Shown piece after piece: positions 12,364 to 23,849 of a stretch of DNA of 64,000 nucleotides. Position 1 is the first letter of the stretch. Every line of letters begins with the position of its first letter. The DNA comes from Sthenelais limicola. Its lineage: Eukaryota; Annelida; Polychaeta; Phyllodocida; Sigalionidae. A program made the position numbers and the translations under genes. The stretch covers positions 71,266,773-71,330,772 of the forward strand of contig OW804095.1 in the NCBI GenBank assembly GCA_942159475.1, written 5' to 3'. The notes under the pieces are model-generated. The model was not told where the DNA came from. It saw only the letters and a program-made list of their open reading frames with translations, and made no database searches.

Positions 12364-13315
12364 ATAATGTATCCTTCATATTCAATTCTTCTCGTTCAAT
12401 CATTAATTACCATGTAAATATATATTCATAGTTTCATGCCACCTATAAATATATGCGTTGCAAGGCTGAGTGCCATGAAAACTACATGTAAATAAAATAT
12501 TTCTCATACTGTAGTGGTTATGCCCTGGTGTTCTCTTACCCTTATTACCATTAGGTGTACTGCTTTATTGCTCTAATGTATATTCTCAAGCAGCTGGTGT
12601 ATGCCACTGTTTTAGTCTACTAGGCCTTATGCCTCTCTTGTCATGCGTTCAAAACACTCTCAATATAATGCAATGTCATGATGCTGGGTCTTTCTTATCA
12701 GTTATTTCATGACAAGCTTAAATTACTAATAAATATCCCCACCTATTTATATATTTATTGATGATGTCATATGATTGGAATCTCTAATTCTTGAAAGTGG
12801 TATATTGCTGTCGGCTTACTACTTTCCTATATTCATGGACATATGTTGTCCACCCCTTGAGTTTGGGCTACCCATTTCATTGTGGTGGTGACCCTATGGA
12901 TACTAGTGCTAGAATAAAGCTTGATTGTACTGACAATCCGTATGTGGATCAATTTATTCTTTGCGATACTCAAACAGTTAATTGTAGGCTCACTACAATA
13001 CCTTAGATTTTGTACTCAATTACACTTTGTTCTCTTTTTCCTTAGAAATAGCACGGCAAGTATTCAGAATGTATGTGTTTACCCCTTTAGAGGCTGGGAC
13101 TTAAATTACTGAGTGCAAAACAACCCAACTGGTTCAGCATGGATTTATGGTCTGATATGACTGCATGGTTCCTCTCCTCCTGTGGACAATTCATTATTGT
13201 CGATAAGAAGAACTATGGTAAATAGGAAGAAGTGCGTTAAACTGACTTATCCACAAACTTGTGAATAAATAGTGTGTTTATTGATTGAGATTCTGAGAAT
13301 AATTTCATAAATGAG

Positions 13316-13354
<39 letters not shown>

Positions 13355-13950
13355 GGAAAGGAAAAAAAGGACCATAAACCATATAACAACTCATAAAATA
13401 TCCTCATTTCATCATTAAATAATAAAAATATAATTATATCGTTGTAAGCTAAATTTCTCATAGAGCAAAAAACTCTGATAAAACTCTGATAATACCCATC
13501 AAGGCTTGCCATAAATAAGTCTACTGTGAATTTTAAATAAACAGCATTTCAAACCATTATGTTCCCTCTTTGAGCTATATAAACGTGACAAAGAAAAGAT
13601 CAGTATTCTCATAAACAGCATATGGCATCCAATATTAACCTGTCAATAACCCTGAAGGCATAAATTATAATAAAAAATATTTTAAAATTACTATCTCAGC
13701 TCAGACACAAAATGAGTGACATTTGCGACGTCATTGGTCCATATGAAAACACAAAGTCACAGATCCTGAAATAATTACACACTTTTGTTCTTAATCTAGA
13801 CTAACCAGAGTTGAATTATCCAATATGTTATTTTATGAAACACTTCTCAAGCAATAATCATGAGAATAATCACCAGGATGAATACAGAATAAAAACAACT
13901 GGGAGGATTTGAATCAACCCCCGTTATGGACAGCAAATTGCTAAAATTCT
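12364..13950. other. Gap between the two convergent Harbinger genes
   Basis: No gene is visible. It contains the likely transposase poly(A) signal (AATAAA near 12493) and an (AG)n microsatellite at about 13319-13349. Open frames across it are short and look random. Confidence 0.6.
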
Positions 13951-16900
13951 TCAGTTGGTTCTTTTCTTTTTTGCTGTTCTCTCTTCCTCATCCTCACTCG
14001 ACTCCTCATCACTTGTGTCGGGTAATATGATGATGCCCTGGTCAACTGGAAAAGAAGCCAGATGGTAATATGTTGTCATGTATTGGAACTAGTGCAGTCT
14101 CTTTTACTTTGAGATGCAGTCAAGTTCAATATCAAATTACATTTCAAATGAGACTGCATCTAACAAAGTCACACTCAGCATTCCTATATGGCTATATAAA
14201 GTCTACATATATTTATTATTTTTTTAACATTTCATATTCAGTTTTTAACTTTCCACATTTACATGCCAGATTCATTAGCATATTGCCTGAGTTAGTGCTG
14301 TGATCAGCCCATCACCTTCTCCACACATCCATTTTAATAGTTAATAGGGGTACGTCACTTTTCTAATAATCATAACTTACCAAGTGTGGTGAAAATATAG
14401 GACACAATCCTGTATTGGTGGTTTGCCCTACAGCTATAAGGTTCCACCACTTTGCTTACGAATGATATCAGCTCCTACACAAGCAATGGAATTAGTAATT
14501 ATTGTAATTTTGGGTTATTATTATTATCACCACCATTAAAACATAAGACGCACATACAAACAAGTGTACGTCAACATGTAAACTTGGATTGAAAAGTACA
14601 ATGGATTTTAATCATAAGAGGCAGACTGTTGTTGTATCAAGTTTTTAGGGCATTCAATTGTCTCATAGCCATGTGATCTAAGGATATGTATCTTGTAATC
14701 ACACGTTTTTACTCAGTTGAAAAGCTATGGGCTTCCACCGAACAACCCGATTTTATCTATCTTTAGTGAGCGGGCAACCACATATTTTGTGAGATATATT
14801 TTGGACAACCATAGTTTGAAAAACTTTTTTGCCCTGAACAGCAACATTAACAAATCAAGGAACCTTCACTGATATGTAAACAAACATTACATAAAAAGTT
14901 TAACTTACACGATCAAAATCAAACTGTGTTCTGTCGAAAATCTTTGCTCCGACGCTCTCATACTTCGGCATGACCCAGTAGTGCCCTTTTGTTGCTGTAA
15001 TCGCCTCCTCCCAATCTTTGTCCGTCATTGCGTTCACATAGGCTGAAATATCATTCATGCAGATTTGTTAAGATTAACCTAGGGGTCAATGGATTCTCTC
15101 AGAAAGAACATTTGGGGGTAATCCTCGCCACCTCTTACTTCATTGGTTGTCTTACCACCTGGTTGGGACAGGTTTCTTCAGAAAGATTACACTTTTATAA
15201 CAATTAAATCATGTTACATACTAATATCATCAATCTTATTTAAATATATACATTCATAACAATTTACATGAACTGTGACTCTATTGTCAAGTTACTTCTC
15301 TCTCAGATTTGAATTCACCAATATGGAATTACCACACATACTTCCTTAACAAATATCAAATAGTTTAAGGAATATATAGTGTTGGCATTCCACACAAATA
15401 TCACTAGTCATCGAAAACTCCAAACAATAGCAGGATTTCCTGTAATTGTGTGCAATAAAACTTTTATAAAAAAAAAAAAATCCAAATGATACATAGTAAA
15501 AAAACCCAGTGATCTTAGCCACTTCAACCCAAATAAATTGAGGGTCATTATGAATACCAATATATGCATAAATCTATCATATTCACCAGAGAATTCCCTC
15601 TTAAGGGTTGCTGTAAATGCCTCAGCCTCAGCAATTTTGTTTCTCATTGGCCTGGCGTTTGTAGCATCTGTGTTGGGCGCTGCTATAAAATAATTTTGTT
15701 CATTCAATTAAAAACTACATTACTCAACTGGGTACATGTACAAGTCAATGTGATGCTAATAGATTTTCCTACTGTAGATACCTTCATGCTGCAGTATATT
15801 AGAAATATATACTGAAAATGGTATCAAGAAATCTCAAATATATAACTATTGTTATACAGTTGTTGTAACATGGAAGAGAGTAACAATGGTATAGTGAATT
15901 CCTCTGGATTTTATTTTGCATGCAACACACGACCTGCAGCCGCTTATTGAATACAAAATAAAGTTTTAACTTGAGCCATTGAATCACACTTGTAGTTCTA
16001 ATCTAGCATACAGTTCTACCTAAAAAACCCATATTTGGCATATCAATTAAAGAAAAATTAAGTTAAATATGTATGCTGCAATGTGATGTAGCACTGTAGT
16101 GACACTCCTTACATTGGTATATACTCCTTACATTGGCATATATATATGGTCTATAAAATTATATAAACCCATGTCTTAAAATGGACTAAATTTTCTATTA
16201 GTAAACCTATTACAAAAAATATATTTGTGCAACTTTTAACGCTTGTGACATCATCAGTAAAGTATCACTCAATTCAATTCAAAACTCACCCATCTTGGAA
16301 ATCATTGACTTTATTTGGCGCAGTTGCTCAAATACACTGGCAAACTTTTGGTTCATTGTCTCCTCCAGTGTGGTCAGTTCCTTCCTGATGTCAAGATCAT
16401 TCTCCCTAATGGTGGGTATTGGGTAATGATACAATTACTATAATCACCTGTCATCACATCATTATTTTGTTATAATTGGTTATCACTTCACATATGTTCA
16501 TTCATTTCTTATATGGCATCAAATATATTACAGCAAATATGGACTACAGTGTGTATTGATTTCCTAAATATGCGGTGGAATAGAAAAAATATCCTGAAAG
16601 ACAAAACTTTATGCTAATGTAGTCAATAAGGAAATTGATTGTACCGATATTGGGTTTTGGTATTCTTGACTCTGTTGACTCTGGCACTCTGGCACTTGTC
16701 ACTCGCTTCAACCTCTGCTATGGCTGTAGAAGATAGGAGAGCTATTACTTATAACAATACTTTGTTGTATAAATAACAGTAATCTTCAATGAATTAGCCA
16801 CGTGAAAAATGAGATTTTTTGTTGTGATTAGACATACCGGTTGGTCTCTCATATATAATGTTCCTACAGCTACAACTAAGCAACTACTCACTGGTATTTT

Positions 16901-17029
16901 GATGAGAGATACAGGGTCTGGTGTATGTTGATGAAGGGGTGGCAGAAGTGGCAGCGGCGGATATAGGAATGCCAACCTCTGCTATCTGTGGAAGCCCTGT
17001 AGAAGATAGGAGAGCTAGTACATTGAAAA

Positions 17030-17262
17030 AGTTGAGATAGTCGGTCGTAGAGTTGAGATAGTCGGTCGTAGAGTCGAGATAGTCGGTCGTAGAGTCGAGA
17101 TAGTCGTTCGTAGGGTCGAGATAGTCTGTCGTAAGGTCGAGATAGTCTGTCGTAAGGTCGAGATAGTCCGTCGTAAGGTCGAGATAATCCGTCTTAGAGT
17201 CAAGATAGTCCATCATAAGGTGGAGATAGTCCATCGTAAAGTCGAGATAGTCCATCGTATCA
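17030..17262. repeat. 21-bp minisatellite in a Myb-like gene intron
   Basis: About eleven tandem copies of a 21-base unit built on gtcgagatagtcggtcgta lie between exons 4 and 5 of the minus-strand gene. Because 21 is a multiple of three, both strands give long repetitive open frames. The exons on either side splice across the array, so it is not expected to be translated. Confidence 0.85.
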
Positions 17263-18330
17263 AATGTGCCAATTAACAGCTATAACTAAGCAGCCTATAA
17301 GGTATGGACCCTAAAAATAATTGACAGTAAAACTAATAATAATGCTCTTTGAAGAACGTACCTTCCACGCTGGCCATGCCAGCGTAGTCCATGACTAGCC
17401 ACTCGAATTCTGTGAGCTCATGCTCTATGAGCTCACGCCCTCCTGCTCCAGTGATGCCATACTTGTTTTTGATAGTCCAATACTGAAATTATGTATATGA
17501 CAGGTTATCACCATATTATAAAAACAATGCAGTCTGATACTTGCAATTACAGCAAACTCTGAAAAACCAAACTCCAAAATACCCAAGCAATGAAAATACT
17601 CAAACATTGAAATATCCTAAACGTCCAAATTCCAAAATGCCAGAACTCTGAGAACCCCAAACTCATACAGGCAGTGCAATCATATCAGGCAGTGCAATCA
17701 TATCAACAATCAAGGATGGCATTCGAAGCATGAGTGATATTTAATGCAACTGTTTTACTCACTTTTGCTTTGGTTTCACTGATTAGATATTTAATCTTCT
17801 CGTCAACCTGTTTCACATTTCTACTTTTCTAGAACGCAGCATTGAGGTTGGCTGAATGCAGATAATGATAACATACATGAGCCCTCACATTCAGACTATG
17901 GTCTCATGACACATATATATTTAATGTAATAAACCCAAAGTTAATTCAATGTATCAATTACAAATATACAAATACTGTTTAAAAATCGGTAACGTTAAAG
18001 CAATTATCGGAATCAAATCAGGGAAATTAACTAGATTGACTAGAAATATACATCCTCTAAGGTAAATCAAACAATTGTTCCACATACATTAGGCCTGTAC
18101 TATCAAAGTTTAAACATATTTTTTGTACCAGTGAGTGCTGAGTTGATACCTGTACCTGGAGTTAGCTGTTCCCCAGTGATATCCTTACCTGCAATTTCGG
18201 CAAAACATGCCTTTTTAGCATCAACGGAGCCACTGTGGCTGCGGTGTTTTCCTTGCAGAACCTCCCGCCGATCCATGGCCTGATGCATCAGATCATGCAT
18301 CTCATCCTGGCCCCACCTTTTTCCCCGCAC

Positions 18331-20060
18331 CTACATAGATAACAAAAAACTGTTACTGATACTTCTGATTAAATGATGTAATATACAATTGCATAGGTTG
18401 CCACACCTACACATTTCCAATCCCCAACCCTTCCTGGGCAAAATATGTATTAGCTTATTGATATTTCATATTTTTTGTATCATCGAGAGCAGAGTTGATA
18501 CCTGTATGGAATATGTTGGCTGTTCCCCAGTACGACCCTTACCAACATTTAGAAGTTTGAGAGAGAGAGGTGGGGGAGGAAGATCAAGAGGGAGGTGGGG
18601 GGGGGGGAGGGGGGACAGAGAGATTCATTTCGTATTCTATATGATACTAAATATTGGTCTGGGATATTTATTCTAATTATACATATATGCTTATAGAGGT
18701 TGAATGAATGACATGGGACATGAAACATACCATTTTCCCCAATCAACCCACTTTTTGACCAGCAGAGCTATAACACCTATCACAGCGGTGGATCCAGAGG
18801 GGGGGTCGGGGGATTTTTATCAATATCTAAACCTTCAAAATGTCAGAAATCGATGTGGTTCTCCTTTATTAATTAAAAAATTAATCATGATATCAAAGAA
18901 ATACCATATCATCTAGACACTTATCTTTCGAATTATTTTGCTAGAATAGGAAAGGGAGTCCAGCTCCTCTGTGTTTTCTTTCAATTATAGTTAAATGAAT
19001 GGTTTAATATGAAATCAAAATTACAGTGATACTATCGATTTTGTTCATGCACAGATCATGAAGTAACAATAGGAAGAGTGAAGAAGAGGTGTTTTTGTTT
19101 GTTTTAATTTTATTTTAAGCTCTCATGCTATGTTCAGCCTATGTCTATGTTTACAAAAACATTACCTTGATATACACGTTAATTACAACGTCAATTAGAA
19201 GCAGATTATACAAAATTAAGAGTCAATATGTCCATAACGAACATCTACCAATGATCCTTTAGAATAATCACTGGTACACCCTTATTTTTACGTAAAGACC
19301 ATATTAATATACAGCATGTTTTGGGATTTTTCATGTAATAAGATAAGAACATGATGACAAATTGGTGACGGATATTGGAGAGGGGAGAGGACATAGGAAG
19401 GGGAGAGTGAAGAAAAGGTAGAGGGTGGAGGAATAGGAGAGGGGAGGGAAAGAAGAAGGGAGGGAAAAGAGGGGAGGGAGAGGATATAGGAGATGGGAGA
19501 GAGGGAGGAAGAAAAAGCGGGGAGGGGTAGCATGAGGAGGGGGGGGGAATCAGAGATGGGGTTGGGAGAGAAAAACAGGTATGAGAGACAGAGAAGAGGA
19601 GGGGGGGGGGGAAGAGGGAGAGGTGGAAGTGTGGGAAGAGAGGGGGACTGTACGGATATTATAGTCTAAGTGCAAGGTATGTGTGAACGACAGAAAACGT
19701 TATTTACAAGTACAAAGCCCTTATTTCGACCCTTGGTAACTCTAGTCAAACTCAACCGATTTGAAAAATTCAAAATTTGAGAGAATCCTTAGAATCAGTG
19801 GAATCCATTTCCATGGATGGGTAGGGACTAAATGAGAGTTCTCATAGTCATAAAAGCCGTTACGCGCGGCGAGATTATGTAATCGCTAGCCCGCACACTG
19901 AGGCCCGGGACACGCCCAAATGTAAACAATGTCAATGTCCGTACTTATTTTTCAATTCATCGGACACTACAACAAAATGATCATTTCTGTATATGTGTAG
20001 GCTCTGACAGGCTAACAAACAACTCGGTGACAGTACCCTATAACTTGTAGCTCCACTTAC
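18331..20060. other. First intron of the Myb-like gene with repeats
   Basis: This 1.7-kb intron holds a G-rich stretch at 18562-18620, a G-rich motif (cggtggatccagagg then ggggg) at 18783-18810 that looks like a transposon end, and a 270-base polypurine tract at about 19376-19650. I see no coding sequence in it. Confidence 0.5.
19376..19650. repeat. Long polypurine tract
   Basis: The plus strand is almost purely A and G for some 270 bases, with gaggggag-like variants and G runs. Such tracts can form triplex or G-quadruplex structures. The proline/serine-rich open frame on the minus strand is a by-product of this composition. Confidence 0.8.
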
Positions 20061-20084
20061 CCGCATTTTAGCATCAAAATTCAT

Positions 20085-23000
20085 TCTTCCCGTTTTCTTC
20101 TAAGCAGACGTGATGGGATTCTCAAGCAGACGATATTGCAGAATGTAAACTTCCGGTGGCAGTCCATGGGGAATATTCGACACCATGACGCGATTCTGGC
20201 GCGTAACTTCCGGCTCAGATTTAGCGGAGCGATACGACAGCGGCAATTCTCATGCAACACTGCGAACGTTGTTCCGCCCCCGCTCCGCTAATACGCTATT
20301 AACGGGGACGATATCAACAAACCTGGTGCAACGGACCTCAGATCCGTCATGCAGATACGGAAACTGTCTTGGAGTGAGCCCATAGATACTGAATGTAATG
20401 CGGTATCCTGGCCCGATCTCTCAACTTGGAAGAAATATTTCCCCCTAGTATTACAAATTTATACTTCTTCAGCAAGAACTTTGCTTGAATACTGGTGACG
20501 AGATGTAGTAAAAATGATTAATATATTCATGATTAAGAATACAAAATATTAAATAAAAAAAATACATATTACTCCACACTCCAGTGTCATCCCTTATTAT
20601 TGATATGTCAGTACTGAACACTGGTAATATGGAGCCTAGGTCTAGGACGATGAAAATAAAGTTGGATCTTATGTAACTTTTGTATGCTTAAGGTATTGCC
20701 CTAATGACCCCAAAAATCAGCACTCATTTTTGCCTAAATATTCCCTGGAGAGCATACCTCCTTGACCCCCGCCCCTATAGATGGAAGTTTGAACCACCTA
20801 TATGTGGTCAATCTTTGCTGGCGAGTACCCTGCACCATCATAAATATACACAACATAATGGACATGATGTGGAATTGCATGGTAAAATGTTGGCCCTAGA
20901 ATGGTCCTTTCATTGATTAAAATCCAATTCTTTTTATTTCCTGAAATACATAGGCCTAGATTACTTTCATGCAATAGGCTACATACATGGTAAGCGTAAC
21001 AACCTATGAACCTATGAAAACCCCCTAAAAATGACTTCACATACAGGGACACCCCATACGAATGGTGTCCGGATACAAACCCAATCGCTACATGGAGTGA
21101 TCGATTTTAACGTATCCATATCCGTACTTGTTGATGATTACGGATACGCACATATGGAAGCATGACTGTATGATTTAATGTGAGCGATTTTTGCTGTATC
21201 CGTATCTGTATCCACATCCGTACCAATGGAACCAGCCCTTAAGTCAGAAACCAACCTCGTTACATCCTATCATAATATTTCCATTTTTTGTCTTAATCTA
21301 AATGAGCATATTTGTAATGACACAAGGATTCTAGATTATTTGAGTGGTGATGATCAGAAATTACTGAGAATAATGTACCAGTTACATAATGTTTGGCTGA
21401 ATAAAAATATTAAATACAAAAAAAATACATATCTTATGATACCTACTTATGATATTTATGAGGTTGGTTTCTGATTTACTGTACACGCTGCCCACAAGTT
21501 TTTTTTACCAGGGATGTCACGAGAAGCCGCAGCAGAAGTCCAGGCCTCAAGTGATATCCCTGGTTTGCGGCATGTACAACCCCGATCGTGGTATAACAAT
21601 GTATTAATTCTTCTAGGCTATAATAGGCAAACAGAAATACAGGGTGTTTTTTCAACTGGTTGATCTTAAAGGCAAAGAATCACATACATAACCAGAATCT
21701 TTTCTGCAACAATGTTCTAGACTTTAAATTATATTAAGTCAAATCAAGGTTCAGAGCTATACAATACAATGCAGCTTTCGGCAATGGTAGTATGACATGG
21801 CTAAATAAAGTAAAAACATTCATGGAGGAGGTACATAAATTGTAAGGCTTGGGTTTAAAGCCAGGTCGAAATGTGTAATACTAAGATGTGTTTTTCCATC
21901 CCAACCGGGCTTGATATTTCACAGTAATGACAATTCGCACAAGAAGGTAATACCAAAATACAACTAATAAAATGCAAATGGAGACTGTTCCCCGCCCAGA
22001 TGGCAGGAATCAGAATGAAATAGAAAAAATGGTTTCTGTTGTTGAAATGAAGCAATGGGTACCCCCTACATGCATCTGCGACGAATATCTAGTAAATTAT
22101 GGCCAGCAAGCCATTTTTTAAGACATTTTTCTCTCTTTTTTTTAACAGATTTTTATTCAGAAAATAATATAATACAAGCCATAGCTATATATTGTAGGGC
22201 TCGAGCCAGGCCCGGTCTTCCTATATAATGCTATTTTCCTTTGGTGTTGCAGCCCTCATGTCTTAACTATCAGATGATGGGGGAAAAGAGTTAGGCCTAA
22301 TTTATTCATATATTTAGTTTGATTATGTGCCAAAATGTGTTGGTGTAGGTAAATGTCACCGTTCGATATATTTATACTGTGCTGAGGCTCAGAAATTAAA
22401 TAATAAACAGAATATGAGTATTCATCATTATAAATGAGAACTAAAATTGTGTTGATCCTTCAAAACAAAGAAACTCCTTCAACTGGCTTTATTCATTCAT
22501 ATATAAGTAGTGAAATATCCCAGAAATGTTGTGGTGTAGGCAGATTTTCACCATTCTACATCCATATATGACATTTATTAATAATTTCTTAGAATATATG
22601 TTAAATCAAGATAAATTATTGTTATTTAGGCCTATGTTATATCTGTTATGAGCTATCAAAAACTGCAATATGATTTTTGTATTATGTGATATGACTTTGC
22701 TATTACCAGAAATGTAACAAAAATCGCCATTCGCGATTTTGTCACCATTCGATATTGTTATAGTTTAATTGATTAATCCACTGCATCATAATAATAGAAA
22801 CAAATCGATGAAATTAAATTCGTCTAAAAATCGTCATATGAATTTGAAAATCCAAATTTTAACAACTATTAATCATTTTCCCCCTATAGAAATATAAGTG
22901 TTAATCTTTCCAAACTTTCAGAATGTACCCAGTGCTACCATATCTATGTACCATATAAATTAAACTGCATTTCAAGCAGTTTGAATGTCTCGATAACTTT

Positions 23001-23672
23001 GGGGTAAATTCTCCACGATAGAATTGACCAAATATACAGCAACTGACTCTTTTACACGGGTATATATTTAATACGCTCAAAATTGATCATGTTGGTCCGT
23101 ACTCTAGTCTATATACCTGGTACCCAAAGTATAAATGATGATAAATATCACATGAGGCTGTTTTATGTAGATTAACTATGACGTACGTTTTGGCATACAT
23201 TGTACTAGCTTGTACTACTTCAAAGCTCCCAGCTCTCCCAGCTCTCCAAATATAGAAAATTAACCATTTTAACCCTTTACGACAAAATAAATTACTTAAG
23301 AAGAGAAGCAGTCATTAATGTTTAAGTAAAGTAAAAAAAAATACAGAAACGTCGTTTGGTCGGTGATATTGACGGAATATTCATACTTTTTCAGTACTAT
23401 CAAAATACCGATATGTTTTTGTATAAGCCATAATGATACATACATGTACATGTTGTACTTAGCTTGCAACGGTCGAATACCAAATATACATATATACCTT
23501 CAGAGCTGGCTGAAATCTAGGGGGTGGATATTATACAATCCAATACCGAATCACACACTGTATGTATCCCGTTGTAAGCATAAAGCCAAACTGTCAACGG
23601 GAAACAATTGGTCAAACCACCTGTATCGATCATGTTGCGTCGACACTGCGTCGGTTTTGTGTAATGGGAGAG
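20085..23672. other. Intergenic region upstream of the giant gene
   Basis: No gene was recognised. A CpG-rich stretch at about 20150-20390 lies just 5' of the Myb-like gene and could be its promoter or the element's end. Short-period words based on atccgtatc occur near 21100-21225. An inverted-repeat element is at 21241-21477. Diverged motifs such as gtcaccgttcgatat recur near 22360, 22550 and 22740, suggesting an old repeat family. Confidence 0.5.
21241..21477. mobile_element. Small inverted-repeat element
   Basis: Bases 21241-21258 (aagtcagaaaccaacctc) and 21460-21477 are inverted copies with one mismatch. The left end with the following gttacatcctat, and the right flank tactgtacacg..gcccac, also occur at 5430-5480 in the opposite arrangement. 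This marks a dispersed non-autonomous family. The open frame across the element is AT-rich and resembles no known protein. Confidence 0.6.
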
Positions 23673-23673
23673 G

Positions 23674-23683
23674 ATATATTATA
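23674..23683 (+). promoter_or_regulatory. Candidate TATA box of the giant mesothelin-like gene
   Basis: The AT-rich word atatattata sits in otherwise GC-mixed sequence about 125 bases before the start codon at 23810. A transcript start near 23705 would leave a 5' UTR of about 105 bases without an intron. No experimental support is available, so this is a positional guess. Confidence 0.35.
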
Positions 23684-23809
23684 GCACGTGCATGAAATGG
23701 TTTGGCGAGCAGGTTCCTTATTTAGTGAAGGGTACCGGGAGCTGCTCAGGAAGACGGCGGACCACAGAGAGAGCAGCTGGACTTCCAGTTTCGGGCGCAA
23801 GTAGGAAAC

Positions 23810-23849
23810 ATGTGGACCAGAACATCCGTCGCTTTGCTGTTGATGCTTG
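23810..23849 (+). CDS. Exon 1: signal peptide
   Basis: The ATG has A at -3, and the exon reads MWTRTSVALLLML with one base left over (phase 1) before gtaaga. A basic residue followed by a hydrophobic run is a signal-peptide pattern, though a short one. Joined to exon 2 the next residues are AEEIKPYPPK, giving a plausible cleavage after the Ala. I chose this start because it is the first ATG followed by a hydrophobic core, a good donor and a phase that fits exon 2. Confidence 0.65.

Larger units (their letters stand above)
9138..20084. mobile_element. Decayed Harbinger transposon, two convergent intron-rich genes
   Basis: Harbinger transposons encode a DDE nuclease and a separate Myb/SANT-like DNA-binding protein. 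Both are here, tail to tail, with stops at 12363 and 13951, 1.6 kb apart. Each has intact splice sites and one coding lesion. I could not find terminal inverted repeats or a 3-bp target duplication, so the span given is only the coding extent. A domesticated pair, as with vertebrate HARBI1 and NAIF1, is the alternative. The frameshift and stop argue against that for this copy. Confidence 0.6.
13951..20084 (-). pseudogene. Harbinger Myb/SANT-like DNA-binding protein, 11 exons, one stop
   Basis: Minus-strand exons in transcript order: 20084-20061, 18330-18189, 17851-17763, 17482-17362, 16996-16892, 16723-16645, 16405-16290, 15682-15587, 15042-14909, 14474-14381 and 14045-13951. All phases agree and the sum is 364 codons plus a stop. 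Exons 1-4 form a Myb/SANT-like domain: basic RGKRW start, MHDLM helix, VLQGKH, NVKQVDEKIKYL, then KAK-YW and a GGRELIEHELTEFEWLV segment. Exon 7 (LTTLEETMNQKFASVFEQL) looks like a coiled coil. The C-terminus is very acidic and then basic (SDEESSEDEEER, KKKR), which could be a nuclear signal. An in-frame TAG at 17831-17829 in exon 3 falls inside the DNA-binding domain. Exons 5 and 6 begin with the same IAEV motif after identical acceptors, suggesting a small exon duplication. In this superfamily the Myb-like protein brings the nuclease to the nucleus and to the element's ends. Confidence 0.7.

Noticed and set aside
16884..17255. Open frame encoding Asp-Tyr-Leu repeats
   Set aside because: It is the 21-bp minisatellite read through; real exons of the Myb-like gene splice around it.
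19288..19533. Pro/Ser-rich open frame on the minus strand
   Set aside because: Product of the polypurine tract in an intron.
20185..20385. CpG-rich open frame upstream of the Myb-like gene
   Set aside because: No recognisable domain; more likely promoter or transposon-end sequence.
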